Source: an uncultured Chlamydiae bacterium (GTDB lineage Bacteria > Chlamydiota > Chlamydiia > Chlamydiales > CALBHK01). From it: a stretch of DNA of 7,178 bases. The notes under the pieces were generated by a model. The model saw only the letters and a program-made list of their open reading frames with translations. It had not been told where the DNA came from and did not search any database. Location: contig CALBHK010000201.1 of the NCBI GenBank assembly GCA_937894565.1, positions 1 through 7,178 of the forward strand, read 5' to 3'. Below are positions 1 through 6,936 of this stretch, piece by piece. A program made the position numbers and the translations under genes. Position 1 is the stretch's first letter. Each line of letters starts with the position of its first letter.

Positions 1-2135
1 TTTATTATGAATATGATGCTTTGGGTAGACTATTACGCGAATTCTCTTCAGATGAGAGCGTAGATATTTGTTGGGAGTACAATCTTAAAAACCAGCCCAC
101 TCGCGTGACAGATAAACAGAGCACCACACTGCGCAGCTACGATCTTTATGGCCGCCTTGTCCAAGAAAAGCTGGGTAACGATTTAACCCTAAATTATGCC
201 TATGATCTTTTCGATCGTTTACTCAGCATTCAATATCCCGATGGTACAGAAAGTCGCTATGAGTACAATTCCCTAGCTCTTACCCAAGTCTCCTACAAAG
301 ACCAAGTTGTGAAATATCACTACGACTCCTTTGGGCATCTTCAAAGCACTCAGCTCGCTAATGGAGATGTGATTCATTATGCTTATGATGAGATGAATAG
401 ACTGCTCAGCGCAGAGGCTAATCTCTGGTCTCAAAATCAGTTGACCTATGATGTGATTGGCAATCTAACAAGTTTTCAGATTAATGGAGAGTTGAGCCGT
501 TTTAGCTACGATGCTTATAATCAAATTGCTGCTGAAGAGGGTCTCCTTCACCACGTCTATGAGCATGATTCTCTTTGTAATCGCACCAAAAAAGATGAGC
601 AAGAATTTGATTTTAATGCATTAAATCAAATGCTTTCCTCAGATTCTGAATATGATGCTAATGGCAATCTGATCCGCTATAAAGAAAGTTTTTATTTTTA
701 TGATGCGCACGATCGTCTTCTCACAGTAAAAAAACCTAATCTTACAGAAAATTACACCTATGATCCCTTCCATAGACGCCTTACAAATGGAGCTGTCCGC
801 TACGCCTATCAAGACACTAACGAGATAGCGGCTTTTGATGCTCAAAATATTTGCCTAGAAAAACGCATCCTTGGATTGGGCAGAGGAGCAGAAGTGGGCT
901 CTGCTGTGATGATTGAATTGGATGGTCACATGTATTCCCCCTATCATGACCATCGCGGCAATGTCTGTGCGATTGCTCAAGAGAACATTGTAGAAAGCTA
1001 TCAATATAGCGCCTTTTCGCAAGAGTCGGATCAAAGCAGCAGCAACTCTTATAGTCGTAATCCTTGGCGCTTTGCCAGCAAAAGGCAAGATCAAACAGGA
1101 TTAGTTTATTTTGGCTATCGCTACTATATACCAGAGCTTGGTCGTTGGTTGACCGCCGACCCCATTGGTTTTAAAGATGGGCCCAACCGCTATGCTTATT
1201 GTGTGAATAACCCTGTAGGAAAAATCGATCTCTATGGACTCAATTCTTACGATTTTAGCTGGTGTCAAAGAGATTACGGCATGCCAGAAATGGCATGGAG
1301 GCAGAGTTATGAGCAAGATCATAAAAATTGGGTGGCTTCTTACCATGAAACTGCTTTTCAATTGCATCATGCCAGAGCACTTCTTATAGAAAATCTGGGA
1401 CATCACTTTTCGCCTCTTTCAGAAGACTATAAAGTGATAGCAAGAATCGGACGCGGTTTCCAAGGCAAAGGATTTGATAGCTATTCAGATGGTTACCTAC
1501 CTACCCACAGCATTCCTTATGGCAGTAAAATGGCCGAAGATGGATCTTATAATATGTTTTGTAATGGGATCATGACTTACTATGAAAGTGCTTGCAATAA
1601 AGTGAACCTGGTTAAACAATGTTTTGGCGAATCTATGGGAGAGGTCTTTTTTACATCTACGCACGGATTGGCTAACGATCTGCTTTCAGCTGTAACGGAT
1701 TTTGCTGGATGCGATACAGAAGCTGCCTTGAAATTAACAGAGAGAATCGAGTATCTTTTCAATGTAGTGGGCATCAAAGAATTAAATCTCTATGGAGAGA
1801 GTCGAGGCGGAGCGATTGTGGGGAATGCGTTAAGTCGGTTACCTAATGATATCAAAAGTAAAATCAACGTAGTGACACAGGGTTCAGCTTCTATTTTTCC
1901 AAATAATGGGTATAAATCCTTGCAACATTATGTGGATGTATGGGATCCGGTTCCCTATGTATTACAAGGACCCGTAATGGGATTATTGGCTTGTCAGGGC
2001 TCTCAATGGGTGACGTTTCAAAGCAACCCTGATACCTGGATCCATTCTGCTCATGATTTCTTTGATCCCAAATCGACTTACGTGAAGAATTATGTGGATT
2101 TTGGTAAAAAATATCAGGAGAAACTCAAAAAATGA
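1..2135 (+). CDS. Rhs/YD-repeat protein with alpha/beta-hydrolase-like (DUF687-like) C-terminal tip; 5' end outside window
   Basis: The frame is open from the first base, and the residues before the first possible start (TTG at 21) already read as a YD repeat, so this is the 3' part of a longer gene (710 residues visible, numbered here from the codon at 3). About ten degenerate YD repeats (Y-x-Y-D-x-x-x-R-L) run to about residue 290. The Rhs-core end follows: a GYRYY..LGRWLTADPIG stretch, then N-x-Y-x-Y-x-x-N-N-P and D-L-Y-G-L. The aspartates D386 and D409 match the pair linked to self-cleavage in Rhs/TcC proteins, although the usual DPxGL reads DLYGL. The variable tip (nt 1242-2132, about 297 residues) has an N-G-I motif (521), T-H-G..D (553-559), a nucleophile elbow G-E-S-R-G-G with S600 (nt 1800-1802), a D-P-V-P segment (D648) and H-S-A-H-D (H681/H684). 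This order resembles chlamydial DUF687 proteins as I recall them. A secreted or surface lipase/esterase-type effector is plausible; the substrate is unknown. The next gene overlaps by 4 bases. Confidence 0.88.
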   Translation, partial: YYEYDALGRLLREFSSDESVDICWEYNLKNQPTRVTDKQSTTLRSYDLYGRLVQEKLGNDLTLNYAYDLFDRLLSIQYPDGTESRYEYNSLALTQVSYKDQVVKYHYDSFGHLQSTQLANGDVIHYAYDEMNRLLSAEANLWSQNQLTYDVIGNLTSFQINGELSRFSYDAYNQIAAEEGLLHHVYEHDSLCNRTKKDEQEFDFNALNQMLSSDSEYDANGNLIRYKESFYFYDAHDRLLTVKKPNLTENYTYDPFHRRLTNGAVRYAYQDTNEIAAFDAQNICLEKRILGLGRGAEVGSAVMIELDGHMYSPYHDHRGNVCAIAQENIVESYQYSAFSQESDQSSSNSYSRNPWRFASKRQDQTGLVYFGYRYYIPELGRWLTADPIGFKDGPNRYAYCVNNPVGKIDLYGLNSYDFSWCQRDYGMPEMAWRQSYEQDHKNWVASYHETAFQLHHARALLIENLGHHFSPLSEDYKVIARIGRGFQGKGFDSYSDGYLPTHSIPYGSKMAEDGSYNMFCNGIMTYYESACNKVNLVKQCFGESMGEVFFTSTHGLANDLLSAVTDFAGCDTEAALKLTERIEYLFNVVGIKELNLYGESRGGAIVGNALSRLPNDIKSKINVVTQGSASIFPNNGYKSLQHYVDVWDPVPYVLQGPVMGLLACQGSQWVTFQSNPDTWIHSAHDFFDPKSTYVKNYVDFGKKYQEKLKK
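2116..2120 (+). promoter_or_regulatory. Ribosome binding site (AGGAG) inside the Rhs gene end
   Basis: AGGAG lies 11 bases before the ATG at 2132, inside the last codons of the Rhs gene. With the ATGA stop/start overlap it supports translational coupling of the first small gene to the Rhs gene. The spacing is slightly long, so reinitiation may contribute. Confidence 0.5.
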
Positions 2136-2662
2136 GAAAAATAATATTGTTGATGCTAAGTTTGATCATGAGTTCATTCATGGGACCTTTCATGAATGGG
2201 GATCGACTTCAAACTCTTGTGTTTAAAGATGTGGATAGAGCCTTAGAAAAGTTTTCTAATCGATATGAGATGGTTGTGTATGGTGCTGGAGGAGCTTTTT
2301 GTGAAGATGTAGAAAAAATAATGCTTTCTGTATCTGTCTACAAATCTGTCGGGGTAGAGGAAGCACGTAGAATTTATGTTGAAATATTAGATGTTATTAT
2401 AAATCAAATCAATCAAAATTCTAAAATAAGACCCTACTTAAGAGATTACCCTATGGATGATAAACCCATAGAGTTAAGCCTTCGTTTTGAAGATAAAAAA
2501 CAACAGCGACCATCAAAAGAATACATAGCTTATGTATTCACAATTCCATCTGGCAAGATTATTTATAATATTTTTGAAAACAATAAATTAGAAACAATCC
2601 ATGAAGAGCCCTTAAAAGAAGCATTTCAAATTGTTCATCAAGAAAAAATAAGGAAGTTATGA
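2132..2662 (+). CDS. Small exported protein coupled to the Rhs gene; candidate immunity or accessory protein
   Basis: A 176-residue protein that I cannot assign to a named family. The N-terminus (basic MRKI, then a hydrophobic run to about residue 18) looks like a Sec signal peptide or membrane anchor. There is no clear A-x-A cleavage site and no lipobox cysteine. The mature part is a mixed alpha/beta domain with a G-A-G-G-A turn (about 51-55), an E-E-A-R-R helix, an N-S-K-I-R-P-Y-L segment, a charged I-E-L-S-L-R-F-E-D-K-K strand-turn and G-K-I-I-Y near the end. The same pattern (E-E-x-R helix, I-x-L-S-x-x-x-x-D-x-K, R-P...Y, K-I-x-Y, E-x-x-x-E) recurs in the next gene, so the two look like divergent paralogues. 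The ATG overlaps the Rhs stop (ATGA), placing it in the same transcript. Small coupled genes after an Rhs toxin tip are often immunity genes; that role is inferred here from position only. Confidence 0.8.
   Translation: MRKIILLMLSLIMSSFMGPFMNGDRLQTLVFKDVDRALEKFSNRYEMVVYGAGGAFCEDVEKIMLSVSVYKSVGVEEARRIYVEILDVIINQINQNSKIRPYLRDYPMDDKPIELSLRFEDKKQQRPSKEYIAYVFTIPSGKIIYNIFENNKLETIHEEPLKEAFQIVHQEKIRKL
2650..2654 (+). promoter_or_regulatory. Ribosome binding site (AAGGA) for the second small gene
   Basis: AAGGA lies 4 bases before the ATG at 2659, within the final codons of the preceding gene, and fixes this start at the ATGA overlap. Confidence 0.55.
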
Positions 2663-3213
2663 AATACGTTATTTTGATTTTAGGAGCAGTTTTGATTTTC
2701 TTTTTTAGCTCTATGTCTTTTTCTAAATTCTATAATCTTTCCGATGAAGCTGATAGTAGATTTCTTAAAGAGGCACCTAAACTTAGTAAAAAATATGATT
2801 TAGATTTTTTAATGATTGGAAGTGCACGTATATTTGACTACTATGACCTTCACACTATCTTTACATTGAGCATGAAAACAGAGCGCGCGATGACGAAAGA
2901 AGAGGTGAGAGAATTAATCAAGCCACTCATGCAAGATTTTTGGAAAGTGTTGCATTCAGATCCTATTTATAAAGAACGTGTAATAGAGAGTTGGACTTTT
3001 AATAAAATTAAAGAAGAACCACTCAAACCCTCTGTGATGGGTATTAAGCTTTCATTTTGGGATGAAAAGGTGAATCGACGCCCCTTTCCTTATGTCTCTT
3101 TAATTAAGGTGATGGATAATAAGATTTTCTATTATTACGCAGATCCTGCCACACAAAAGCTTCAAGAACCTGTTATAGAGACATTTGAAGAAATTGGACT
3201 TAAGTTTGAATAA
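2659..3213 (+). CDS. Second small exported or membrane-anchored protein, likely paralogue of its upstream neighbour
   Basis: A 184-residue protein of unknown family. MKYV is followed by a strongly hydrophobic stretch (residues 4-22, including three phenylalanines in a row), an uncleaved anchor or signal peptide; the rest is soluble. It shares a spaced pattern with the preceding protein: K-x-S-x-x-Y-(D/E) after the signal, F-x-D about 20 residues later, an E-E-V-R-E-L-I helix, I-K-L-S-F-W-D-E-K, R-R-P-F-P-Y, N-K-I-F-Y-Y and a closing E-T-F-E-E. Identity is low and there are length differences in the middle, so paralogy is probable rather than certain. ATGA overlap with the previous gene and a good ribosome binding site make it the third member of the coupled Rhs operon. 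A second immunity protein, an orphan immunity copy or a secretion accessory are all possible. The stop lies only 15 bases from the stop of the convergent operon. Confidence 0.78.
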   Translation: MKYVILILGAVLIFFFSSMSFSKFYNLSDEADSRFLKEAPKLSKKYDLDFLMIGSARIFDYYDLHTIFTLSMKTERAMTKEEVRELIKPLMQDFWKVLHSDPIYKERVIESWTFNKIKEEPLKPSVMGIKLSFWDEKVNRRPFPYVSLIKVMDNKIFYYYADPATQKLQEPVIETFEEIGLKFE

Positions 3214-3228
3214 TCCTATGCATCAGCT

Positions 3229-4554
3229 TTAATCTTGCAGAGTCCGCGGATCTGTTTGCTGGATGATGAAGCTTACATTTTTTTGATTAAAGCCCTTATA
3301 ACCCTCATGCCGTTCTAAGTTTTCTAAATGGCTGCCCACAGCCCCTTTGGTGCGAAACACTTCTGCTTCTTCTGCATTGATTAGCTGTTTGTGCAATAAA
3401 TCGGCAATTCTCTGTTCAGAAACAGGCCACCACTCCCCTGCAGTAAAGGCTTGCTTTAAGTAGCTAAAATGGCTAAAGGGTTGCATCATGCCCACACCTT
3501 GCTTTGCTAAATCTTCTCTTAAAGCATCAAAGTTAAACTGACATTCCAAATGGTGCATGCCTCCATGCAAAATCGAATCTCCATGCAAAGCACACCAAAG
3601 TCCGACAGTCCCCAAATGTTTAATAGGAGGCAATTCCTGATGGGCAAAATCGATAGCTAGCTCGTGTGGTTCAAGGTCCACATCTAAAAACAAGACAAAT
3701 CCTCCCAAAACATCTTCCATGACTTGAGCTCCCCAACCAGCTTCTTTGCCCGTGTAAAAACGCTCTCGGCAAACAAATCCCAAAATTTCAAAAAGTTCTA
3801 CCAAGCTGCGAAATAATGTTCTGGAAGCTCTAAATGTATGATGGTCGTGATTGGCCCACCCCATGCCCACACTATCTTGTCTGGCCTTTTGTATTTGCGC
3901 TGCTCGGTTTTTATGCTGCCAGTACTCTCTTTCAACCTCTAAAACAATAGAAGACGCTTTATTGCCCACCCATTGCCTGATCTGTTTAGCAATCTCCAAA
4001 GTCTGCTTCATGGCCTCTTTTTCATGATCAAGCCCTCTTGGACGTAAACTCCAAAGCTCTTTGGCTTTTAAATAGACAAGAAGATCCTGAGAGCTTTCAA
4101 AAGCAGGCTGATAAATGCCTTTAGATCCTCTGCGCTCTACTATGTAAATATCCACAGGGCCATCATTTACAAGAGCTGTTCGATAGGCGCTAAAAGGAGT
4201 GCCCTCAATTTTACCTTGGCAGCCATGCACCATTTGAAAATAGGCAATAGAGTCTACCTTTAAAAAAAGAGCATTTTTTTCTCCGATCAATATAGAAGGA
4301 AAAAGAGCCTCAGAATGGCTGTAATGACCTCTTTTTTCTTCACGATAACCTAATGCAGAGAGATCTACATTAATACTTTCGATCACAAGGTGATCGACCC
4401 AGACAATCAAATCGGTGCTCGAAGATATTTTGAGCTTATCTTTAAGAGAAGATAAAAAGGCGGACTCATCGCAATATTTCTCTAAAATTTCACAGACAAA
4501 TTTTTCTGTTTCTGCAAAACATTTCCAATTAAATTGCGCATTAAACTCGCTCAT
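3229..4554 (-). CDS. Conserved-looking hypothetical protein with two VOC-like segments, third gene of the heptose operon
   Basis: A 441-residue soluble protein with no signal peptide or membrane segment; I do not recognise the family with certainty. Two parts resemble vicinal-oxygen-chelate (glyoxalase/dioxygenase-type) modules. The first (about 49-145) opens with V-W-V-D-H-L-V-I and closes with D-I-Y-I-V-E-R-R-G. The second (about 233-345) opens with W-A-N-H-D-H-H-T-F-R, runs through L-F-E-I-L-G-F and G-F-V-L-F-L-D-V-D, and reaches G-G-M-H-H-L-E-C-Q-F. Between them lies a charged helical linker (about 175-228). Candidate metal ligands are H54, H236/H238, H334/H335 and E337. A metal-dependent enzyme is plausible but unproven; E140-R-R-G also faintly recalls 2-oxoadipate dioxygenase-type proteins. 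The ATG at 4554 sits behind a strong ribosome binding site and overlaps the hldE 3' end by 14 bases, so it is cotranscribed with hldD-hldE. Whether it serves LPS synthesis is unknown. Confidence 0.82.
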   Translation of the reverse strand: MSEFNAQFNWKCFAETEKFVCEILEKYCDESAFLSSLKDKLKISSSTDLIVWVDHLVIESINVDLSALGYREEKRGHYSHSEALFPSILIGEKNALFLKVDSIAYFQMVHGCQGKIEGTPFSAYRTALVNDGPVDIYIVERRGSKGIYQPAFESSQDLLVYLKAKELWSLRPRGLDHEKEAMKQTLEIAKQIRQWVGNKASSIVLEVEREYWQHKNRAAQIQKARQDSVGMGWANHDHHTFRASRTLFRSLVELFEILGFVCRERFYTGKEAGWGAQVMEDVLGGFVLFLDVDLEPHELAIDFAHQELPPIKHLGTVGLWCALHGDSILHGGMHHLECQFNFDALREDLAKQGVGMMQPFSHFSYLKQAFTAGEWWPVSEQRIADLLHKQLINAEEAEVFRTKGAVGSHLENLERHEGYKGFNQKNVSFIIQQTDPRTLQD

Positions 4555-5839
4555 GCACCCCTCCTTTAAAAACGTAACGAATCGCAGACTCCATCATGGC
4601 AGAAAACTTCTCAAAACTCTCTTGCTTAATGATAATAAAATTCACCTCGGGCAAAGAAGCAAGCAACCGCACAAAAGATTCTGAGGGGTCCTCTTTCTTA
4701 ACATAAACAATCAAGTCCCTATTAGGCTCCATCTTTAAGCTGCGCAGAACTTCAAATAATTCTTTACTCACCCCTTGATCGGTCTCTATTTCTAATACTG
4801 CGCATTCTTTTCCTCCTAAGGCTTGCCTCAAGGCAAAAAAGTGTTCCTCATCATAAACTTTATTTTCCACATTGTACATCAAAGCACGGTGTGCCAGATC
4901 AGAAAGAGTGACAATTGCACATCCCAAACGCTCCACAGCAATAGCGGCCGCGCTATTAGAAAATTCTGCAGCCTCAGCTAACGTAAAGCCGCAACCAATA
5001 CCCGCTGTTAAAAAAGCTAAAACAGTATCACCTGCTCCCGTTACATCCACTAATTCTTTGGCTCCATGCTGGGGGAAGTGCAATAAATGACCCTCCTCTG
5101 AATAGGCGGCCATGCCATCACCTGCCAAAGTAATTAAGAGAGTTTTTATAGGCACTTGAGAAAAAATAGTTTTACAGACATCTAATAAAGAGGCCTCTTC
5201 GCTTAAACCACTTGCCGCATATGCTTCGCTGCGGTTGGGCTTTAAAATGGTTGCTCCTGCATAGCGACTAAAATCCAACCCCTTAGGATCTACAATCACT
5301 GGAATCTCTTGACCACGGGCCGTTTGAATCAATTGTTCAAGAAGTATAGGCGTTAGCAGCCCCTTTCCATAATCAGACACAGCCACGACATCCACTTGCG
5401 CAATCCTCTCAACGAAATGGGCATTTAGCTCTTTTTGAGTCTTTTGGGAAATTTCTTTCACCTCTTCATAATCCAGGCGCATTAGTTGTTGGCGATCGGC
5501 AATCACACGTCTTTTAGTCGGTGTCTGAAAGCCTTTTTCTACTACAATACCGCTTGTATCTATTCCAGATTTCTGCAGCATCGCCACAATTTTTTTTCCT
5601 GATTCATCTTCTCCAACACGTCCGCTGACATACACTGAACAACCAAGGGATGCTAAATTCAACGCCACATTAGCAGCGCCTCCGGGCTTTTCTTCGCTTT
5701 TTTCCACCCTAACAATCGGCACAGGCGCCTCCGGGGAGATACGTTTAACTTTGCCGAAAGTGTAATCATCCAAAATGAGGTCCCCAACCACAAGTACTTT
5801 GGAAGGGTGAAAGCGGTTAAATAGCCCAAATAATTTCAT
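4541..5839 (-). CDS. hldE: Bifunctional heptose synthesis protein HldE: intact heptose-7-phosphate kinase, degenerate adenylyltransferase domain
   Basis: 432 residues from the ATG at 5839. The N-terminal part (about 10-320) is a PfkB/ribokinase-family D-beta-D-heptose 7-phosphate kinase, the cytoplasmic ATP-dependent step that makes heptose 1,7-bisphosphate. Visible motifs are V-G-D-L-I-L-D-D-Y, R-I-S-P-E-A-P-V-P, P-G-G-A-A-N-V-A (52-59), S-D-Y-G-K-G, V-D-P-K-G (183-187), L-K-P-N-R-S-E and V-T-G-A-G-D-T-V with the catalytic base D271. The C-terminal part (about 325-432) sits where E. coli HldE (477 aa) has its cytidylyltransferase-fold adenylyltransferase. The N-G-C-F-D-x-L-H-x-G-H signature is absent, replaced by V-L-E-I-E-T-D-Q-G-V. 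Traces of the fold remain: R-D-L-I-V-Y-V, L-A-S-L-P-E-V-N-F-I-I-I and a terminal F-K-G-G. The second activity is therefore probably lost. A GTG at 5845 is an alternative start, but AAAGG lies 8 bases before the ATG and only 2 before the GTG. Confidence 0.9.
   Translation of the reverse strand: MKLFGLFNRFHPSKVLVVGDLILDDYTFGKVKRISPEAPVPIVRVEKSEEKPGGAANVALNLASLGCSVYVSGRVGEDESGKKIVAMLQKSGIDTSGIVVEKGFQTPTKRRVIADRQQLMRLDYEEVKEISQKTQKELNAHFVERIAQVDVVAVSDYGKGLLTPILLEQLIQTARGQEIPVIVDPKGLDFSRYAGATILKPNRSEAYAASGLSEEASLLDVCKTIFSQVPIKTLLITLAGDGMAAYSEEGHLLHFPQHGAKELVDVTGAGDTVLAFLTAGIGCGFTLAEAAEFSNSAAAIAVERLGCAIVTLSDLAHRALMYNVENKVYDEEHFFALRQALGGKECAVLEIETDQGVSKELFEVLRSLKMEPNRDLIVYVKKEDPSESFVRLLASLPEVNFIIIKQESFEKFSAMMESAIRYVFKGGVHERV
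4560..4565 (-). promoter_or_regulatory. Strong ribosome binding site (AGGAGG)
   Basis: On the minus strand AGGAGG lies 5 bases before the ATG at 4554, inside the hldE coding region. It confirms this start and suggests efficient independent initiation despite the overlap with hldE. Confidence 0.75.
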
Positions 5840-6825
5840 TACCACAGCCTTTGCTTCAATAGATACTCTTGCACATATTCTTTAACTCCATGCGATAAGG
5901 AAACAGGAGCAAACTGCGCGCCCAGAACATCTTTTAATTTATCTACCGTTGCACACGTGTAATTTTGATATTTTCCCTGCAAATCTTCTGGCATCTCTAT
6001 GTATTCGATTTTCACCTCTTTATCCAGGGCCATAAACAGAGCCTTTGCTAATTCATTCCAACTGCTAGCATGCCCTGTACCTATATTAAAAATGCCGCTT
6101 GCGTCATTCCCCAAAAAAGAACAGGTGATAAAAGCAGCATCTTTCACATACATAAAATCACGTTTTTGTTCGCCGTTCTGGTGATGTTTAAGATCATCGG
6201 ATTTAAAAAGCTTTACTACCCCTTCTTTTTTAATTTGAGGTAGCAGGTGCGTAATTGCCGAAGCCATACGCCCCTTATGTCCTTCATTAGGACCGTACAC
6301 ATTAAAATATTTCAAACCGACCACGCGGTCCAGAACCCCCTGATTTTTTATCCACAAATCAAAAAGGTGTTTGGAAAATCCATACATATTTAGAGGATGG
6401 AGATTTTCTAATAAATCATGATTATCGCTAAAGCCTCTCTGTCCATCGCCGTAAGTGGCAGCCGAAGAGGCATAGATAAAACGAATTTCATGCTTGAGGG
6501 CGTATTCAGCCAACTGCACACTGTAGCGGTAATTATTTTCTAAGAGAAAATCGGCATCGGTCTCTGTAGTATCCGAGCACGCGCCCAAATGAATAAACGC
6601 TTCAATCCAGTCCTGCTTACCTTCCAACCAATCAAAAAAATCGTGAGGATCAATAATTTCCAGGAATTTCTTTCCTGCAAGATTTTTCCATTTATCGGAA
6701 AAACCTAGCTCATCCACAACAAGAATATTCTTTAAACCCTTATCATTAAGGTGCTTAATGACACAAGAGCCGATAAATCCAGCCCCACCGGTGACTACAA
6801 TGAGTTGATCATCAAAAATTTGCAT
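5839..6825 (-). CDS. hldD: ADP-L-glycero-D-manno-heptose 6-epimerase
   Basis: A 328-residue extended short-chain dehydrogenase/reductase (E. coli HldD is 310). It interconverts ADP-D-glycero- and ADP-L-glycero-D-manno-heptose in the cytoplasm using bound NADP, the last step before heptose enters the LPS core. The N-terminal Rossmann motif is V-T-G-G-A-G-F-I-G-S (11-20). Further family signatures are H-L-G-A-C-S-D-T-T-E-T-D (79-90), L-x-N-N-Y-R-Y-S, Y-A-S-S-A-A-T-Y-G-D-G (118-128), the catalytic Y148-x-x-x-K152, K-Y-F-N-V-Y-G-P-N-E-G-H-K-G-R-M-A-S (172-189), K-R-D-F-x-Y-V-x-D and G-I-F-N-I-G-T-G. Nothing appears truncated. The extra length comes partly from a short N-terminal extension and from an insertion near H-H-Q-N-G-E-Q (about 214-220). 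It is first gene of the visible operon and overlaps hldE by one base at TAATG. GGAG lies 5 bases before the ATG. Confidence 0.96.
   Translation of the reverse strand: MQIFDDQLIVVTGGAGFIGSCVIKHLNDKGLKNILVVDELGFSDKWKNLAGKKFLEIIDPHDFFDWLEGKQDWIEAFIHLGACSDTTETDADFLLENNYRYSVQLAEYALKHEIRFIYASSAATYGDGQRGFSDNHDLLENLHPLNMYGFSKHLFDLWIKNQGVLDRVVGLKYFNVYGPNEGHKGRMASAITHLLPQIKKEGVVKLFKSDDLKHHQNGEQKRDFMYVKDAAFITCSFLGNDASGIFNIGTGHASSWNELAKALFMALDKEVKIEYIEMPEDLQGKYQNYTCATVDKLKDVLGAQFAPVSLSHGVKEYVQEYLLKQRLW
5848..5852 (-). promoter_or_regulatory. Ribosome binding site (AAAGG) that decides the hldE start
   Basis: On the minus strand AAAGG is 8 bases upstream of the ATG at 5839 and only 2 bases upstream of the in-frame GTG at 5845. 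The ATG also shares one base with the hldD stop (TAATG), a typical coupling junction, so the ATG is preferred. Confidence 0.6.
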
Positions 6826-6899
6826 TCTCTCTCCATTCTGATTTAAGAATTTGAGTATCTCAGAAAAGAAGTTTTTTAAACAGGATAGACAAGCATGCT
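6826..6899 (-). other. hldD: Presumed hldD leader/promoter region, no confident promoter
   Basis: This AT-rich stretch directly upstream of hldD must contain the 5' leader if transcription starts near the gene. Only weak -35/-10 look-alikes are visible (for example TTCTTT, 18 bases, TTAAAT on the minus strand), so no promoter is called. Beyond it, to 7178, there is no coding frame, only the repeats listed separately. Confidence 0.35.
6831..6834 (-). promoter_or_regulatory. hldD: Ribosome binding site (GGAG) for hldD
   Basis: On the minus strand GGAG stands 5 bases before the ATG at 6825, supporting this start. Confidence 0.6.
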
Positions 6900-6913
6900 C
6901 ATCAGGCTAACTC
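6900..6913 (+). repeat. 14-bp direct repeat, copy 1
   Basis: CATCAGGCTAACTC occurs here and again, identically, at 7088-7101. The two copies flank the large inverted repeat but do not abut it symmetrically (23 and 6 bases away), so a simple target-site duplication is unlikely. It is probably a fragment of a dispersed repeat unit. Confidence 0.7.
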
Positions 6914-6936
6914 ACAGAATACAGGAAAAAAAGACA

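Noticed and set aside
21..23. TTG at 21 as a true start of the Rhs gene
   Set aside because: The frame is open upstream and encodes Y-Y-E-Y-D-A, a continuing YD repeat, with no ribosome binding site; the real start is outside the window.
639..1777. Several minus-strand open frames inside the Rhs gene
   Set aside because: They lie opposite a strongly supported YD-repeat frame, show no family motifs or ribosome binding sites, and have shadow-like composition.
4415..5090. Plus-strand open frames opposite hldE and the downstream gene
   Set aside because: They are antisense to well-supported domains and low in complexity, with no recognisable motifs.
5839..5845. GTG start for hldE at 5845
   Set aside because: The ribosome binding site would be only 2 bases away; the ATG at 5839 has 8-base spacing and a TAATG junction with hldD.
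5999..6184. Short plus-strand open frame opposite hldD
   Set aside because: It is antisense to the conserved SDR fold and has no supporting start signal.
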